A stretch of DNA of 64,000 bases from CAVYWD01 sp963772225 (lineage in GTDB: Bacteria; Myxococcota; Myxococcia; Myxococcales; UBA5297), in NCBI GenBank assembly GCA_963772225.1, contig CAVYWD010000005.1:1-64000 (forward strand). The letters are read 5' to 3'. Of the stretch, positions 37,893-47,053 are shown piece after piece. Below the pieces are notes generated by a model. That model was not told where the DNA came from. It did not search any database and saw only the letters and a list, made by a program, of their open reading frames with translations. The position numbers and the translations under genes were made by a program. Position 1 is the first letter of the stretch. Every line of letters begins with the position of its first letter.

Positions 37893-38291
37893 TCAGCCCC
37901 CGGCGACCGCGCTCGACTGCGAGATCTGCAGCAGAGTCCGGTCCTCCGGCCCCAGCGTCATCTCGCACTGCTTGTGAAGCTCGGCATTGGCCGCCGGGAA
38001 GACGTGCACGTGGAGCTCGGGGTCGCTCCGGAGCGCGAACGCCCGCTCGCCGGGCTCTCTCTTCCAGCGCGCCGGCGCAAAGCGCGGGTCCTTTTCGTAA
38101 TAAGCGGCGACCTTCGCAAGCGTATCGCCGGTGACGTAGCACCGATACCGGATGCGGATGGACTTGCCCGCGACCTCCCGCTCGAACTTCGCTCGGGCGC
38201 CGGGGTACGCCGCGGCGGCGAGCGCGTCGGCCGAGGGCGGCGCGGCGCCTATGGACGCGAGGAGCGCGGCGGCGAAGGCGGCGAACGGCAT
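37893..38291 (-). CDS. Small secreted protein of unknown function
   Basis: 132 residues from ATG 38291 (AAGGAA upstream). Signal peptide MPFAAFAAALLASIGAAPPS. The mature part has two Cys (RIRYRCYVTGDTL; HKQCEMTLG) and the motif VAAYYEKDPRF, a pattern seen in short periplasmic proteins of this phylum. Not recognised. Convergent with the peptidase gene and divergent from larB. Confidence 0.65.
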   Translation of the reverse strand: MPFAAFAAALLASIGAAPPSADALAAAAYPGARAKFEREVAGKSIRIRYRCYVTGDTLAKVAAYYEKDPRFAPARWKREPGERAFALRSDPELHVHVFPAANAELHKQCEMTLGPEDRTLLQISQSSAVAGG

Positions 38292-38423
38292 CTCGAGTTC
38301 CTTCGTCCCAAAGGGCGCTGGGGCCTCCGAATCCGCGGCGCCGACGCCAGAGCGAAAGGAATCGTAGCCCATGCCGCAGCTTCTCTTTGCGCCGCCCCCG
38401 AGTTGCCGCTACCTTCGCCCCTC

Positions 38424-39164
38424 ATGGACGAGCGAGGCCTGCGAAAGCTCTTGAGCCGGGTGCGTTCGGGCGACGTCCCGGTCGACCACGCCGTCGACGC
38501 GCTCAAGGACCTCCCCTTCGCCGAGCTGGGCTACGCCACGCTCGACACCCACCGGCCGCTGCGCGGGCACTTCCCCGAGGTGGTCTTCGGCGAGTCGAAG
38601 AGCGCCGAGCAGCTCGTCGGCATCGTCCGCGCGATGCGCCGGGGCAAGAGCGTCGTCATCGTCACCCGGCTCTCCGCCGAGAAGGCGCTGGCGCTCAAGG
38701 ACGTGGCGCCCGAGGGGACGCACTACCCGGAAGCGCGGATGTTCGTCATCCACCGCAAGGTGCGGCCGCTCGCCAAGGTGGCCGTCGTCACCGCCGGCAC
38801 GAGCGACATCCCGGTGGCCGAGGAGGCCGCGGTCACCGCCGAGTCGCTCGGCGCCCCCGTGGTGCGCGTGTACGACGTGGGCGTCGCCGGCATCCACCGC
38901 TTGCTCAAGCGGCGCGCCGACATCGCCTCCGCCAAAGCGGCGGTGGTCATCGCCGGCATGGAGGGCGCGCTGGCGAGCGCGGTGGGCGGGCTCGTCGGCA
39001 TCCCAATCGTCGCGGTGCCCACCTCCGTCGGCTATGGCGCGAGCTTCCACGGGCTCGCCGCGCTGCTCGGCATGCTCAACTCCTGCTCTCCCAACGTGGC
39101 GGTCATGAACATCGACAACGGCTTCGGCGGCGGCTACTACGCGTCGCTCCTGGCGAGGAAGTGA
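38424..39164 (+). CDS. larB: LarB, pyridinium-3,5-biscarboxylic acid mononucleotide synthase
   Basis: 246 residues from ATG 38424. PurE-like fold at the C-terminus (VVTAGTSDIPVAEEAAVTAE; VVIAGMEGALASAVGGLVGI; VPTSVGYGASFHG; NIDNGFGGGYYASLLARK) after a helical N-terminus (VDHAVDALKDLPFAELGYAT). LarB carboxylates and hydrolyses nicotinic acid adenine dinucleotide in the first step of nickel-pincer cofactor synthesis for lactate racemase and relatives. The stop is 3 bases before the GTG of larC. No larE or larA is in the window. Confidence 0.93.
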   Translation: MDERGLRKLLSRVRSGDVPVDHAVDALKDLPFAELGYATLDTHRPLRGHFPEVVFGESKSAEQLVGIVRAMRRGKSVVIVTRLSAEKALALKDVAPEGTHYPEARMFVIHRKVRPLAKVAVVTAGTSDIPVAEEAAVTAESLGAPVVRVYDVGVAGIHRLLKRRADIASAKAAVVIAGMEGALASAVGGLVGIPIVAVPTSVGYGASFHGLAALLGMLNSCSPNVAVMNIDNGFGGGYYASLLARK

Positions 39165-39167
39165 CCT

Positions 39168-40445
39168 GTGGCCGACGTGCTCTGTCTGGAACCGGTGGGC
39201 GGCATCGCCGGCGACATGTTCCTCGCCTTGGCGCTGGACCTGGGCGTGCCGCTGGACGCGCTCGAGCGCGGCCTCGCCGCGCTGCCGCTCACGGGCTATC
39301 GCCTCGTCGCCTCGCGCGCCGAGCGGCACGCGCTCTCCGGCACGCACCTGGACGTGGTCATCGACGGCGCCCCGGAAACGGAAGCCCACGCCCACGGCGA
39401 CCCATCCCCTCACGACCACAATCACGACCACGCTGACCATCACGGGCATCCGCACGCCCACGGCCCCGGCGCGCACGGCGGGGCTCACGAGCACCGGTCC
39501 TGGGCCTCCATCCGAGCGATGATTCAAAGCTCCGGCCTTTCACAGCCCGTGAAGGCGCGCGCCCTCTCCATCTTCGAGCGGATCGCGCGGGCCGAGGCCG
39601 CGGTGCACGGCGTCTCGGTCGAGTCGGTGACGTTTCATGAGGTCGGGGCGGTCGACTCCATCGTCGACGTGGTCGGGTCGGCGCTGGCGGTGGAGCTGCT
39701 CGGCGCCCCGGAGATCGTCTGCGCCCCACCGCCCATGGGCAGCGGGTTGGCGCGCCGCGCGCACGGCATGATGCCCATTCCCCCGCCGGCGACCCTGGAG
39801 GTCCTCCTGGGCCGCGAGGTCCGCTTCGAGGGCCGGGGCGAGCTCACCACGCCGACCGGCGCGGCCCTGGTCGCGGCGCTCACCCGCGAGGGCCCTTTCC
39901 CGGAGATGATCCTCGAGAAGGTGGGCTACGGGGTCGGCACCTCGGAGTTCGCCGACAGGCCCAACGTGCTGCGCGGGCTTTTGGGCCGGCGCTCCCACGG
40001 CGCGGACGCGGGCACCTTCGCGCTGGAGGCGAACCTCGACGACGCGACCCCGCAGCTGCTCGCGCACGTCCTCGAGATGCTCCTGGAGAAGGGCGCCCTC
40101 GACGCGTGGATCGCTCCGGTCACCATGAAGAAGGGCCGGCCCGGTCACCTCCTGGGCGCGCTCTGCCCAGGGCCCTCGCGCGCGGCGCTCACCGAGCTCC
40201 TGCTGCGCGAGACCCCGACGCTGGGCGTCCGCGCCTTTCGCGTGGAGCGGACCGCTCTCGAGCGCCGCTTCGAGGAGGTCGAGACGCCGTTCGGGAAGGT
40301 GAAGGTCAAGCTCGGCCTGCTCTCCGGACGCCGCGTGAACGCCTCGCCCGAATTCGACGACTGCGCTCGGGTGGCCAAGGAGAAGGGCGCGCCGCTCAAG
40401 GATGTGCTCGCGGCCGCGCTCGCCGCGCTCGCCCGAAGCGCCTGA
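39168..40445 (+). CDS. larC: LarC, nickel-inserting protein of the nickel-pincer cofactor pathway
   Basis: 425 residues, GTG 39168, 3 bases after larB. N-terminus CLEPVGGIAGDMFLALALDL; PPPMGSGLARRAHGMMPIPP; TPTGAALVAAL; C-terminal part with EANLDDATPQLLAHVLEMLL and VTMKKGRPGHLLGALC. LarC inserts nickel into the pincer cofactor in a CTP-dependent reaction. A His-rich loop (residues about 73-108, many His/Asp repeats) is expected for nickel binding. In lactobacilli the gene is split by a programmed frameshift; here both halves are in one frame. A short GCGCCTGAG direct repeat lies at the stop codon. Confidence 0.93.
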   Translation: MADVLCLEPVGGIAGDMFLALALDLGVPLDALERGLAALPLTGYRLVASRAERHALSGTHLDVVIDGAPETEAHAHGDPSPHDHNHDHADHHGHPHAHGPGAHGGAHEHRSWASIRAMIQSSGLSQPVKARALSIFERIARAEAAVHGVSVESVTFHEVGAVDSIVDVVGSALAVELLGAPEIVCAPPPMGSGLARRAHGMMPIPPPATLEVLLGREVRFEGRGELTTPTGAALVAALTREGPFPEMILEKVGYGVGTSEFADRPNVLRGLLGRRSHGADAGTFALEANLDDATPQLLAHVLEMLLEKGALDAWIAPVTMKKGRPGHLLGALCPGPSRAALTELLLRETPTLGVRAFRVERTALERRFEEVETPFGKVKVKLGLLSGRRVNASPEFDDCARVAKEKGAPLKDVLAAALAALARSA

Positions 40446-40786
40446 GGCGCCTGAGGCGCCTCGACGGCTGCGGCGGCGCCTCGCGCAAAAGCCTGGTGTC
40501 GGACAGCGCCTTTGGCCTCGCGTTCGCCTTGGACGAGCGCACCGGTCCCGGCGCCCCTGGGACCGACGCCCCGCTCGACTGCAGCGAAGCGTTCGTCGCG
40601 CTGAGCTCGGTGATGCCGAGCGCTCGCTTCTGACTTCGCCGGCGCGCGCTCGACCCGGGTTGCCCCGCGTCGGCACCGGGTCCCTGTTGCTCCACTCGCG
40701 GTGACCGACCCTGCCGGATCGGGCTCGCCGCCGCGCGCCTTCACGTCTCCAGCCTCGGCCCGTTCCTGGCATGAGCCACCGGTTCT
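40446..40786. other. 341-base intergenic region, no gene recognised
   Basis: The left edge holds three tandem copies of GCGCCTGAG-like 9-mers running through the larC stop. The rest contains open frames on both strands with no start signal and no family match. The 3' part must carry the promoter of the large gene at 40787; none is obvious. No terminator-type hairpin with a T tract was seen. Confidence 0.4.
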
Positions 40787-43700
40787 ATGACCGCCGCTCC
40801 TCTTGCGACCTCCTGCGCCTCGACCTTGGGCAATCGCTTCGCCGTCCGGAGCGTCCTGCGCACCGGCGACCTCGTCCGGAGCCTGCTGGCGGTGGACGTT
40901 CGCTCCGGCGCCAAGGTCGTCGTCAAGGCCGTGCAGGCGTCGGCGATCTCCGCGGGCGTCCTCGAGCGGTGCGATCGCGAGCTCTCCGCGCTCGCCTCCG
41001 CGGGGGGCGGGCTGGTCGCGCCCATCGCCTGGGAGGTCGACCCGGACGCGGGCGCGTTCTTCGTCGCCTGGCCCTACGTCGAGGGCTCGAGTTTCGCGCA
41101 AAGGCTGCGCGCGGGCGCGCTCTCGCCGCCGGAGGTCGTTTGCCTCGGCAGGTCGCTGCTCCGCGCTTTGGCTGCGGCTCACGGTGTCGGGGCGATCCAC
41201 CGGAACCTCCGCCCGTCCAACGTGATTGAGCCTTCGGGCGGCGGGGCTCCCGTCCTGGTGGACTTCGGCGTCGGGCGCACCGAGCTCGCCGGCGCGCCCA
41301 AGGCCCTCCCGCCCGACGCCTTCTGGTACCTGCCGCCCGAGCAGACCGGGCCCGCCCTGCGCCCGCTCGACGCGCGCGCGGACCTCTACGCTCTGGGCGC
41401 GATGCTCTGGCACGCGCTCGCCGGCCATCCGCCCTTCGACGCGCCGACCGCCGGTGAGGTCCTGCTGCGCCACTTGCGCGGCCCGCGGGTGGACCTGCGC
41501 CGCTCCGGCATCGCCGCCCCGCGCGCCCTGGAAGCGGTGCTGCAGCGCCTGGTCTCACTGGACCCCGCCGACCGCTACGCGTCGAGCGCCGCCGCCCTGG
41601 CCGACTTCGAGGAGCTCGCCGACGGCACGGCCCTGCGCGACCCGGCCTGGGCGCCCGGGACGCGCGAGCCGCGCGATGCCCTGCTCGAGCCCGCCTTCGT
41701 GGGCCGTGGCGAGGCGCTGCAGCAGGTGCTCGGCGCGCTGTCGGAGTCGCGGGGCGTCGCGGCCCGCCCGTTCGCCGTGTTGGGTGGAGTCGGCGCCGGG
41801 AAGACGCGCTTTCTCGACGAGCTCGTCGCCGAGGCCTCGGCCGCGAGGCGCCGCGTCGTGCGGGTGAGCTCCGGGCGCGCCGCCGTCGAGCCGTTCGCGG
41901 CCTTGAGCCAGATTGCCCGGGAGCTGGCGCGGCTCTGCTCCGCCGATGCGCCGCTCGCCGAGGCCGTGCGCCGCCGCCTGGGCGAGCTCGCCGGAGAGGT
42001 GAGCGCGGCGTTTCCGGCGCTGCGCGACCTGCTCGGGCCCCCGGCGCCGCGCCCGGACGAGGCGCGGGCGCTGGCGCTCCTGCGGCGGGGGCTGGTGGAG
42101 CTGCTGGCGGCCCTGGGCGAGACGGACCAGCCCACGCTGCTCCTCCTCGACGACGCGCACAACGTGGCTCCGTTCACCCTGGGCCTCCTGGAGGAGCTCT
42201 GGGCCCGGGAGCCGCGAGGGCTGGTCTTCGCCCTGGGCTGGCTCGACGGCGCCCGGGCGATTCCGGCGCAGGCGACGGCGCTGCCACTCCCGCCGCTGTC
42301 GCCGCTCGAGCTACGCCGGATGGCGGAGTCGGCCGCGGGCCCGCTGCCGGCAGCCGCGCTCGCGTGGGTGGGCGAGAAGAGCCAAGGCTCGCCGCTCCAC
42401 GCCGCGGTCCTGTGGACCACGCTGGTCGAGGAGCAGGTGCTCCAGCCGGGTCCCGACGGCTGGCGCTGTGACGAGGGGCGGCTCTCGGCCATGAAGGGGC
42501 TCAGAGAGCTGGAGGAGCTCTTGGGCCGTCGCCTGGACAGTCTCCCCGAGCGCGCCATCCGGATCCTGGCGTCGGGGGCGGTGCTCCAGGGGAGCGCGGA
42601 CGTCTCGGTGGTCTCGGCCATGACGGGCATCGCCGAGGCGCAGGTGGTCAAGATTTTGCGCGAGCTGGAGCGGCGCATGCTCGCCTCGCTGGACGCGGGC
42701 CGCGGCGCCTTCACCTGCCGCGAGAAGGCGAGAGAGGCCGCGCTCGCGCGGCTCACCTCCGAGCAGCGGGCGGACCTTCACCGCCGGGCGGCGCTGGCGC
42801 TGGCCGGGCACGGCGACAGCCCCTTCGCGGTGGCCTTCCACTGGGACGCGGCCGGGGAGAGCGCCCGCGCCTTCACGGTGGCGCTGGCGGCGGCGGCGCA
42901 GGCGCGCGCCCGCGTCGCCTTCCAGGCCGCGGAGGCGCAGTACGGCATCGCGCTGCGCGGCGCGCCGGCGTCGGGGCGCGCGCGGTTCGAGCTCCTTCGC
43001 GACCTGGGCACCCTGCTCCTGGCGGACGGTGCCTACGAGCGCTCCGAGGAGCCGCTGACCGAGGCGCGCGCCCTGGTGCGCGACCCGCTCGAGGTGGCGA
43101 GCCTCGACGCCCGCCTGGCGGAGGCCGCCTTCAAGCGCGGGCAGATGCGTCGGACTCTGGAGATCACCGAGCGGGCGATGGCGCAGTTCGACCTCCGCCT
43201 CCCGCGCACCGCGTGGGGCTCGGTGCTGGCGGGCATCGTGGGCATCCTGAGCGCGGCGCTCGTCCTGGCGTGGCAGCAGATCGCGAAGGTCAAGCCGCGC
43301 GGGGCGCTCGAGCCGACCGAGCAGGTCATTGCCGATCTGAGCATCCGGCGGGGCCACGCCATCTGGTTCGGGGCGCCCATGACGCTCTACCTGGGGCTCC
43401 TCTCGCGGCTCAGGCGCGGCTTGACGCTGCCGCCGCGCGAGCGCTCGATGCTGGCGGCGGTGGGTGGGTTGAGCGCGACGGTGGGGCCGGTGGCGGCGCC
43501 GGCGCTCGCGTCGACGGCCGCGGCGGTGGAGCTGGCGCGCGACGCGCGCGACCCGTGGGCGGAGGCCTTCGCCCTGAAGATGCGCGGCCTCGTCTTCTAC
43601 GCGCTGGCGCGCTTGCGCGAAGCGGAGCAGGCGCTGGTCGAGGCGATCGCGACCTTCGAGCGCACGGGCGACCGCTGGGAGCAGCTGTCGACGCGTTACA

Positions 43701-44425
43701 TCCTCGGCCTGTGCCTTTGGCGGTTGGGAGAGCCGGCGCGCGCCCTCTCGCTCGCCCAGGAGCTCCACGCGCAGGCGCGCCAGACCGGGGCGACGCACCC
43801 GCGGCGCGCGGCGCTGGAGATCTGGGCGCTGGCGAGCGGCGGAGAGGCGCCCGCCGAGCTCATCGCCCAGGAGCTCGCCGTGGAGTCGGACGACGCGCAG
43901 ACCACGTCGGTGGTGTGGCTGGCCGCGGCCGTGTGCGCGCAGCGCGACGGCGAGCTCGTGCGGGCGGCGGAGTGCGCCGAGCGGAGCGTGGCCACGGTGA
44001 CAGGTGCGCGGGTGCGCAACACCTTCTCGGCGGACCTCCGGTCGCGGCTGGCGCAGATCCTCCGGCTGTCGGCGCTGCGGGCGTCCGGCGAGGAGCGCGC
44101 GGCGCTGCTCGAGCGCGCGGCGGCGGCGGCCAAGGCGGCGGCGCGCTACACCGCCTCGTTCCGCTGCGGCCGTCCTTTGGCGCTGCGTGAGCGAGCGCTG
44201 GTCGCGCTGGCTCAGGGGCGCAAGCGCCGAGCGGCCAAGGACGCCGCGGCGGCGGCCGCGGAGGCCGAGCGGCTGGGAGAGGCGCTGGAGCTCGCGCTTT
44301 GCCGGCTCGCGCAGGCGGTGATCGCGGGCGACGCGCAGGCACGCCAGCGGGCCGAGGAGGCGGTGGCCGCGTTCGGCGTGCCGTTCGACGCCGAGGCGGT
44401 GGCGATGCCGGCGCCGAGGCGCTGA
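40787..44425 (+). CDS. PknK-like regulator: Ser/Thr pseudokinase, AAA ATPase and helical repeat region
   Basis: 1212 residues. Residues about 15-285 form a protein-kinase fold: VVVKAVQ (Lys47), AIHRNLRPSNVI, VDFGVGRT (159-161) and YLPPEQTG. The catalytic aspartate of HRD is Asn140 (HRN), and the glycine loop is degenerate, so kinase activity is doubtful. Residues about 305-560 are an ATPase domain (Walker A GGVGAGKT near 335, TLLLLDDAHN as Walker B) as in PknK and LuxR-type regulators. The remaining 600 residues are Ala/Arg-rich helical repeats of TPR type (ALARLREAEQALVEAIATFE). A hydrophobic stretch near residue 820 could be a membrane segment. This is a typical myxobacterial one-piece sensor; the signal is unknown. 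No HTH or histidine kinase domain seen. Confidence 0.82.
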   Translation: MTAAPLATSCASTLGNRFAVRSVLRTGDLVRSLLAVDVRSGAKVVVKAVQASAISAGVLERCDRELSALASAGGGLVAPIAWEVDPDAGAFFVAWPYVEGSSFAQRLRAGALSPPEVVCLGRSLLRALAAAHGVGAIHRNLRPSNVIEPSGGGAPVLVDFGVGRTELAGAPKALPPDAFWYLPPEQTGPALRPLDARADLYALGAMLWHALAGHPPFDAPTAGEVLLRHLRGPRVDLRRSGIAAPRALEAVLQRLVSLDPADRYASSAAALADFEELADGTALRDPAWAPGTREPRDALLEPAFVGRGEALQQVLGALSESRGVAARPFAVLGGVGAGKTRFLDELVAEASAARRRVVRVSSGRAAVEPFAALSQIARELARLCSADAPLAEAVRRRLGELAGEVSAAFPALRDLLGPPAPRPDEARALALLRRGLVELLAALGETDQPTLLLLDDAHNVAPFTLGLLEELWAREPRGLVFALGWLDGARAIPAQATALPLPPLSPLELRRMAESAAGPLPAAALAWVGEKSQGSPLHAAVLWTTLVEEQVLQPGPDGWRCDEGRLSAMKGLRELEELLGRRLDSLPERAIRILASGAVLQGSADVSVVSAMTGIAEAQVVKILRELERRMLASLDAGRGAFTCREKAREAALARLTSEQRADLHRRAALALAGHGDSPFAVAFHWDAAGESARAFTVALAAAAQARARVAFQAAEAQYGIALRGAPASGRARFELLRDLGTLLLADGAYERSEEPLTEARALVRDPLEVASLDARLAEAAFKRGQMRRTLEITERAMAQFDLRLPRTAWGSVLAGIVGILSAALVLAWQQIAKVKPRGALEPTEQVIADLSIRRGHAIWFGAPMTLYLGLLSRLRRGLTLPPRERSMLAAVGGLSATVGPVAAPALASTAAAVELARDARDPWAEAFALKMRGLVFYALARLREAEQALVEAIATFERTGDRWEQLSTRYILGLCLWRLGEPARALSLAQELHAQARQTGATHPRRAALEIWALASGGEAPAELIAQELAVESDDAQTTSVVWLAAAVCAQRDGELVRAAECAERSVATVTGARVRNTFSADLRSRLAQILRLSALRASGEERAALLERAAAAAKAAARYTASFRCGRPLALRERALVALAQGRKRRAAKDAAAAAAEAERLGEALELALCRLAQAVIAGDAQARQRAEEAVAAFGVPFDAEAVAMPAPRR

Positions 44426-44432
44426 CCGCGAA

Positions 44433-44921
44433 TCAGCTCTTCGCCCTCACCCGCCGCTCGTGCTCCAGGAGCCAGCGCTTGCGCGCCTCGCCGCCGCCGT
44501 AGCCCACGAGCGCGCCGCCGGCGCCGATGACCCGGTGGCAGGGGACGACGACCGCCAAGGGGTTGTCGCCGTTCGCCGCGCCCACGGCGCGCGCCGCCCC
44601 GGGGCTGCCGATCCTCGCCGCCAAGGCGCCGTACGACTCGGTCTCGCCGAACGGGATGTCGAGGAGCGCCTTCCAGACCCTCTGCTGGAACGCCGTACCG
44701 CGCGCGCCGACGGGGAGCGAGAAGGTCCGCCGCTGTCCCTCGAAGTACTCCTCGAGTTGCCCGCGGGCATTGAGGAGCACCTCAGGCGCGTCGCTCGGCG
44801 CGGGCCGCTCGGCGGGCGGGCTCTCCTCGGGGTGCATCAAGACGGCGAGGAGGCTCTGCTCGTTCGAAGTGAGCGTCAGCCGCCCGAGCGGACTTTCCAG
44901 CGTCATCGAGTAGGTCTTCAC
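44433..44921 (-). CDS. ogt: Methylated-DNA-protein cysteine methyltransferase
   Basis: 162 residues, GTG 44921 with GGGAGAAGGAC just upstream. The active-site motif VVPCHRVIGAGGALVGYGGG carries the acceptor cysteine. The helix-turn-helix region FQQRVWKALLDIPFGETESY GALA is complete. The enzyme removes alkyl groups from O6 of guanine by suicide transfer. It lies downstream of and overlaps the Ada-AlkA gene on the same strand, forming an alkylation-repair unit. It ends 7 bases from the convergent pseudokinase gene. Confidence 0.93.
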   Translation of the reverse strand: MKTYSMTLESPLGRLTLTSNEQSLLAVLMHPEESPPAERPAPSDAPEVLLNARGQLEEYFEGQRRTFSLPVGARGTAFQQRVWKALLDIPFGETESYGALAARIGSPGAARAVGAANGDNPLAVVVPCHRVIGAGGALVGYGGGEARKRWLLEHERRVRAKS

Positions 44922-46372
44922 GTCCTTCTCCCTTTTCCGCGCGGCCCCACAAGATGAGCGCGGCGTAGGCGCGCCACGGCCGCCATCGCTCGCTGCGCCG
45001 CTCGATCTCGGCGGCGCCGAGCCCGCCCATCGCTTTGCGAATCCCCAGGTCGCTCGCCGGAAATGCGTCCGGCCAACCGAGCGCGCGCATCGCGATGTAC
45101 TGGGCGGTCCAAGGGCCTATGCCCGGGATTTGCCGCAGCCGCGCCATCGCCTCCGCCGCGTCCGCGGAACGGCTCAGGTCGAGGGCGCCGTCCGCCGCGG
45201 CCTTCGCCAGCGCGACCAGGGTCTGCAATCGCGCGCGCGGCATCCCCAGAGCCGCCAGCTTCTCGGCGCCGGCGGCGAGGAGCGCCTGCGGCGTGGGCGT
45301 CAGCAGGCTCAGCTCCGGGAAGGGCGTCTCGAAAGGCTCTCCCAGCGCCTGCGCCAGGCGCCCGGCGAGGGCGCTCGCGCCTCGCACGGTGACCTGCTGC
45401 CCGAGCACGGCGCGGGCCGCGACCTCGAAGCCGTCGAGCGCGCCGGGGATGCGCAGGCCTGGCGCCCGGTCCAGGTCGGGCGCCAGCAGCGGGTCGGCGC
45501 CCAGCGCGCTCGCGACGACGTCCGGCCGCAGGTCCAGGTCGAAGAGCTCGCGGAGCCGCGCGATGAGCGGCATCAGCGCGCCGGCGAGCGAGAGCGAGAC
45601 CTCGGCGCAAAGCGCCGCGCGCGCGGGGTCCGGCGAGACGGCCACCCAGCCCCGGCGCGGGCCGATGCGCACGGTGCGCCGGTAGACGAGCCCGTCGACC
45701 TGCTCCACGCCTTGCGCCGCGCGGGCGCCGAGGAAGCGAAGGAGCCGCGGCCAGTCAAGGGGAGGCCGGTAGTCGAGCCGGAGCGCGAGCCCTTCGCCGG
45801 CGCCGTGACCGCCGTGCCTTCGGCGAACCTGCGAGGGCGGTCGAATCGAATCGCTCGCGAAAGGCGGCGTTGAAGCGCCGCAGGCTCGCAAAGCCGCTGG
45901 CGTATGCGATTTGGGCGATGGGGAGCGCGCTCTCTTGCAGGAGTTGCTTGGCGAGCGCCAGCCGCCGCGATTGTGCGAGCGCCAAAGGTGCGAGCCCCAG
46001 CTCGGTGCGAAACGCGCGCCTCAGGTGTCGTGTGCTGACGCCGAGCGAGGCGGCCAGCGACTCGAGGGAGCCGCCGTTGAGAGCGCCCTGCTCGATTCGG
46101 GAGAGCGCCGCGCCCGCGAGCCGGGAGACCGCGGCGACGGCGCCGTTCCCCGGGGCGAGCTCCGGCCGGCACCGGAAGCAGGCGCGATAGCCCTCTTGCT
46201 CGGCCTGGGCGGCCAGGCGGAAGAACCGGCAGCTCGCCCGCGAGGGCGTCCGCGCGGGGCAGATGGGGCGGCAATAGACGAAGGTCGAGCTCACGCCGAC
46301 GAAGAACGCCCCGTCGAACCGTGGGTCGCGGGCCAGGACGGCGCGATAGCAGGTGTCGGCGTCGAGCGTCAT
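44782..46372 (-). pseudogene. Ada-type regulator fused to AlkA glycosylase, split by a frameshift
   Basis: From ATG 46372: the zinc/methyl-acceptor Ada N-domain (VYCRPICPAR ... YRACFRCRPE, four Cys), then an AraC HTH (LESLAASLGVSTRHLRRAFR; IAYASGFASLRRFNAAFRER). Near 45840-45855 the frame changes and the AlkA half follows: LRLDYRPPLDWPRLLRFLGA, RAVLGQQVTVRGASALAGRL, and the HhH motif with catalytic Asp in RQIPGIGPWTAQYIAMRA and FPASDLGIRKAM. Such Ada-AraC-AlkA fusions (about 480 residues) are common in high-GC bacteria, so one indel has split one gene. The AlkA frame also runs 140 bases into ogt beyond the usual family end, so a second lesion may hide its stop. It would sense methylphosphotriesters, activate transcription and excise alkylated bases. 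Confidence 0.8.
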
Positions 46373-46579
46373 GGCTTGTCATCTACTCCCGGCGCGCGTC
46401 GGCGTCTGGCCGTTTTCGGACCCGGCAGCAACTCGGGCGCAAAAAGGCGGCGGGGCCGGCGTGCGCCAAGGCGCCTGCTCCCCCGGGGGAGCGCGGGCAT
46501 CCAAAGCGCTGCCGTGCTTCCAGGGTCTGGTCGCGGCCAAGGGCGCTCAATCCGCCCGCGGCGAAGGAGGAAACCCCAC

Positions 46580-47002
46580 GTGAGCATCCTTTCGAATCCG
46601 CCGGAGAACGCCTGCTTCGGGTGCGGCCCCGCCAATCCCCACGGGCTTCAGCTGCAGATGTCCACCGCGACCGCCGAGGACGGCTCGCCCGCCGTGACGT
46701 GCGCTTTCACGCCGAACCCGGAGCAGTCGGGGTGGCCGGGGCTCGCGCACTCGGGCATCCACTTCGCCGTGCTCTATGACCTCTCCTACTGGGCGGCCAT
46801 GACCTTCGCCGGGAAGATCATGCTCGGGGAGCCCGACATGGCTTTCCGGGCCTTAAAACCCATGGATCTGTTGGGGCGGCTCGCGTTGGAGCGGGCCAAA
46901 ACGATGCCCCTCGGCGCGCCGGCCCTTCGCCGAAGTCTTCGTCGTCGGCGCCCCGCCTTCGCCAAGCTTCCACTTGACGAGTCGAGACTTAACAAGTCAT
47001 GA
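46580..47002 (+). pseudogene. PaaI-like hotdog thioesterase, probably frameshifted at its 3' end
   Basis: GTG 46580 with GGAGG about 9 bases upstream. The sequence reads NPPENACFGCGPANPHGLQL, GWPGLAHSGIHFAVLYDLSY, LGEPDMAFRALKPMDLLGRL: the CFGCGxxNPxGL opening and hotdog core of PaaI-like thioesterases (about 140-160 residues), which cleave acyl-CoA esters. After LALERAKTMPLGAPAL the frame degrades to an Arg-rich stretch, while another frame reads RRPFAEVFVVGAPPSPS, the usual last strand. So an indel near 46910-46925 is likely. The ending overlaps the regulatory palindromes upstream of the next gene. Confidence 0.55.
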
Positions 47003-47006
47003 CTTG
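46971..47006 (+). promoter_or_regulatory. Tandem palindromes upstream of the DUF234 ATPase gene
   Basis: Two copies of AGTC-N2-GACT (46980-46989 and 46995-47004) with a 15-bp period; the second is extended to a perfect 14-bp palindrome CAAGTCATGACTTG (46993-47006). A -35-like TTGACG lies at 46975-46980. Such tandem dyads 50 bases before a start codon look like an operator for a dimeric repressor. The regulator is unknown; a TetR remnant lies downstream of the ATPase gene. Confidence 0.5.
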
Positions 47007-47053
47007 CCAAATGCGAGTGTTTCGCACGCGCTTGTCCCTGCGAAGGAGACTCC

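Noticed and set aside
40446..40700. Minus-strand frame across the larC end
   Set aside because: No ribosome binding site or family; overlaps the 3' end of larC and its short repeats.
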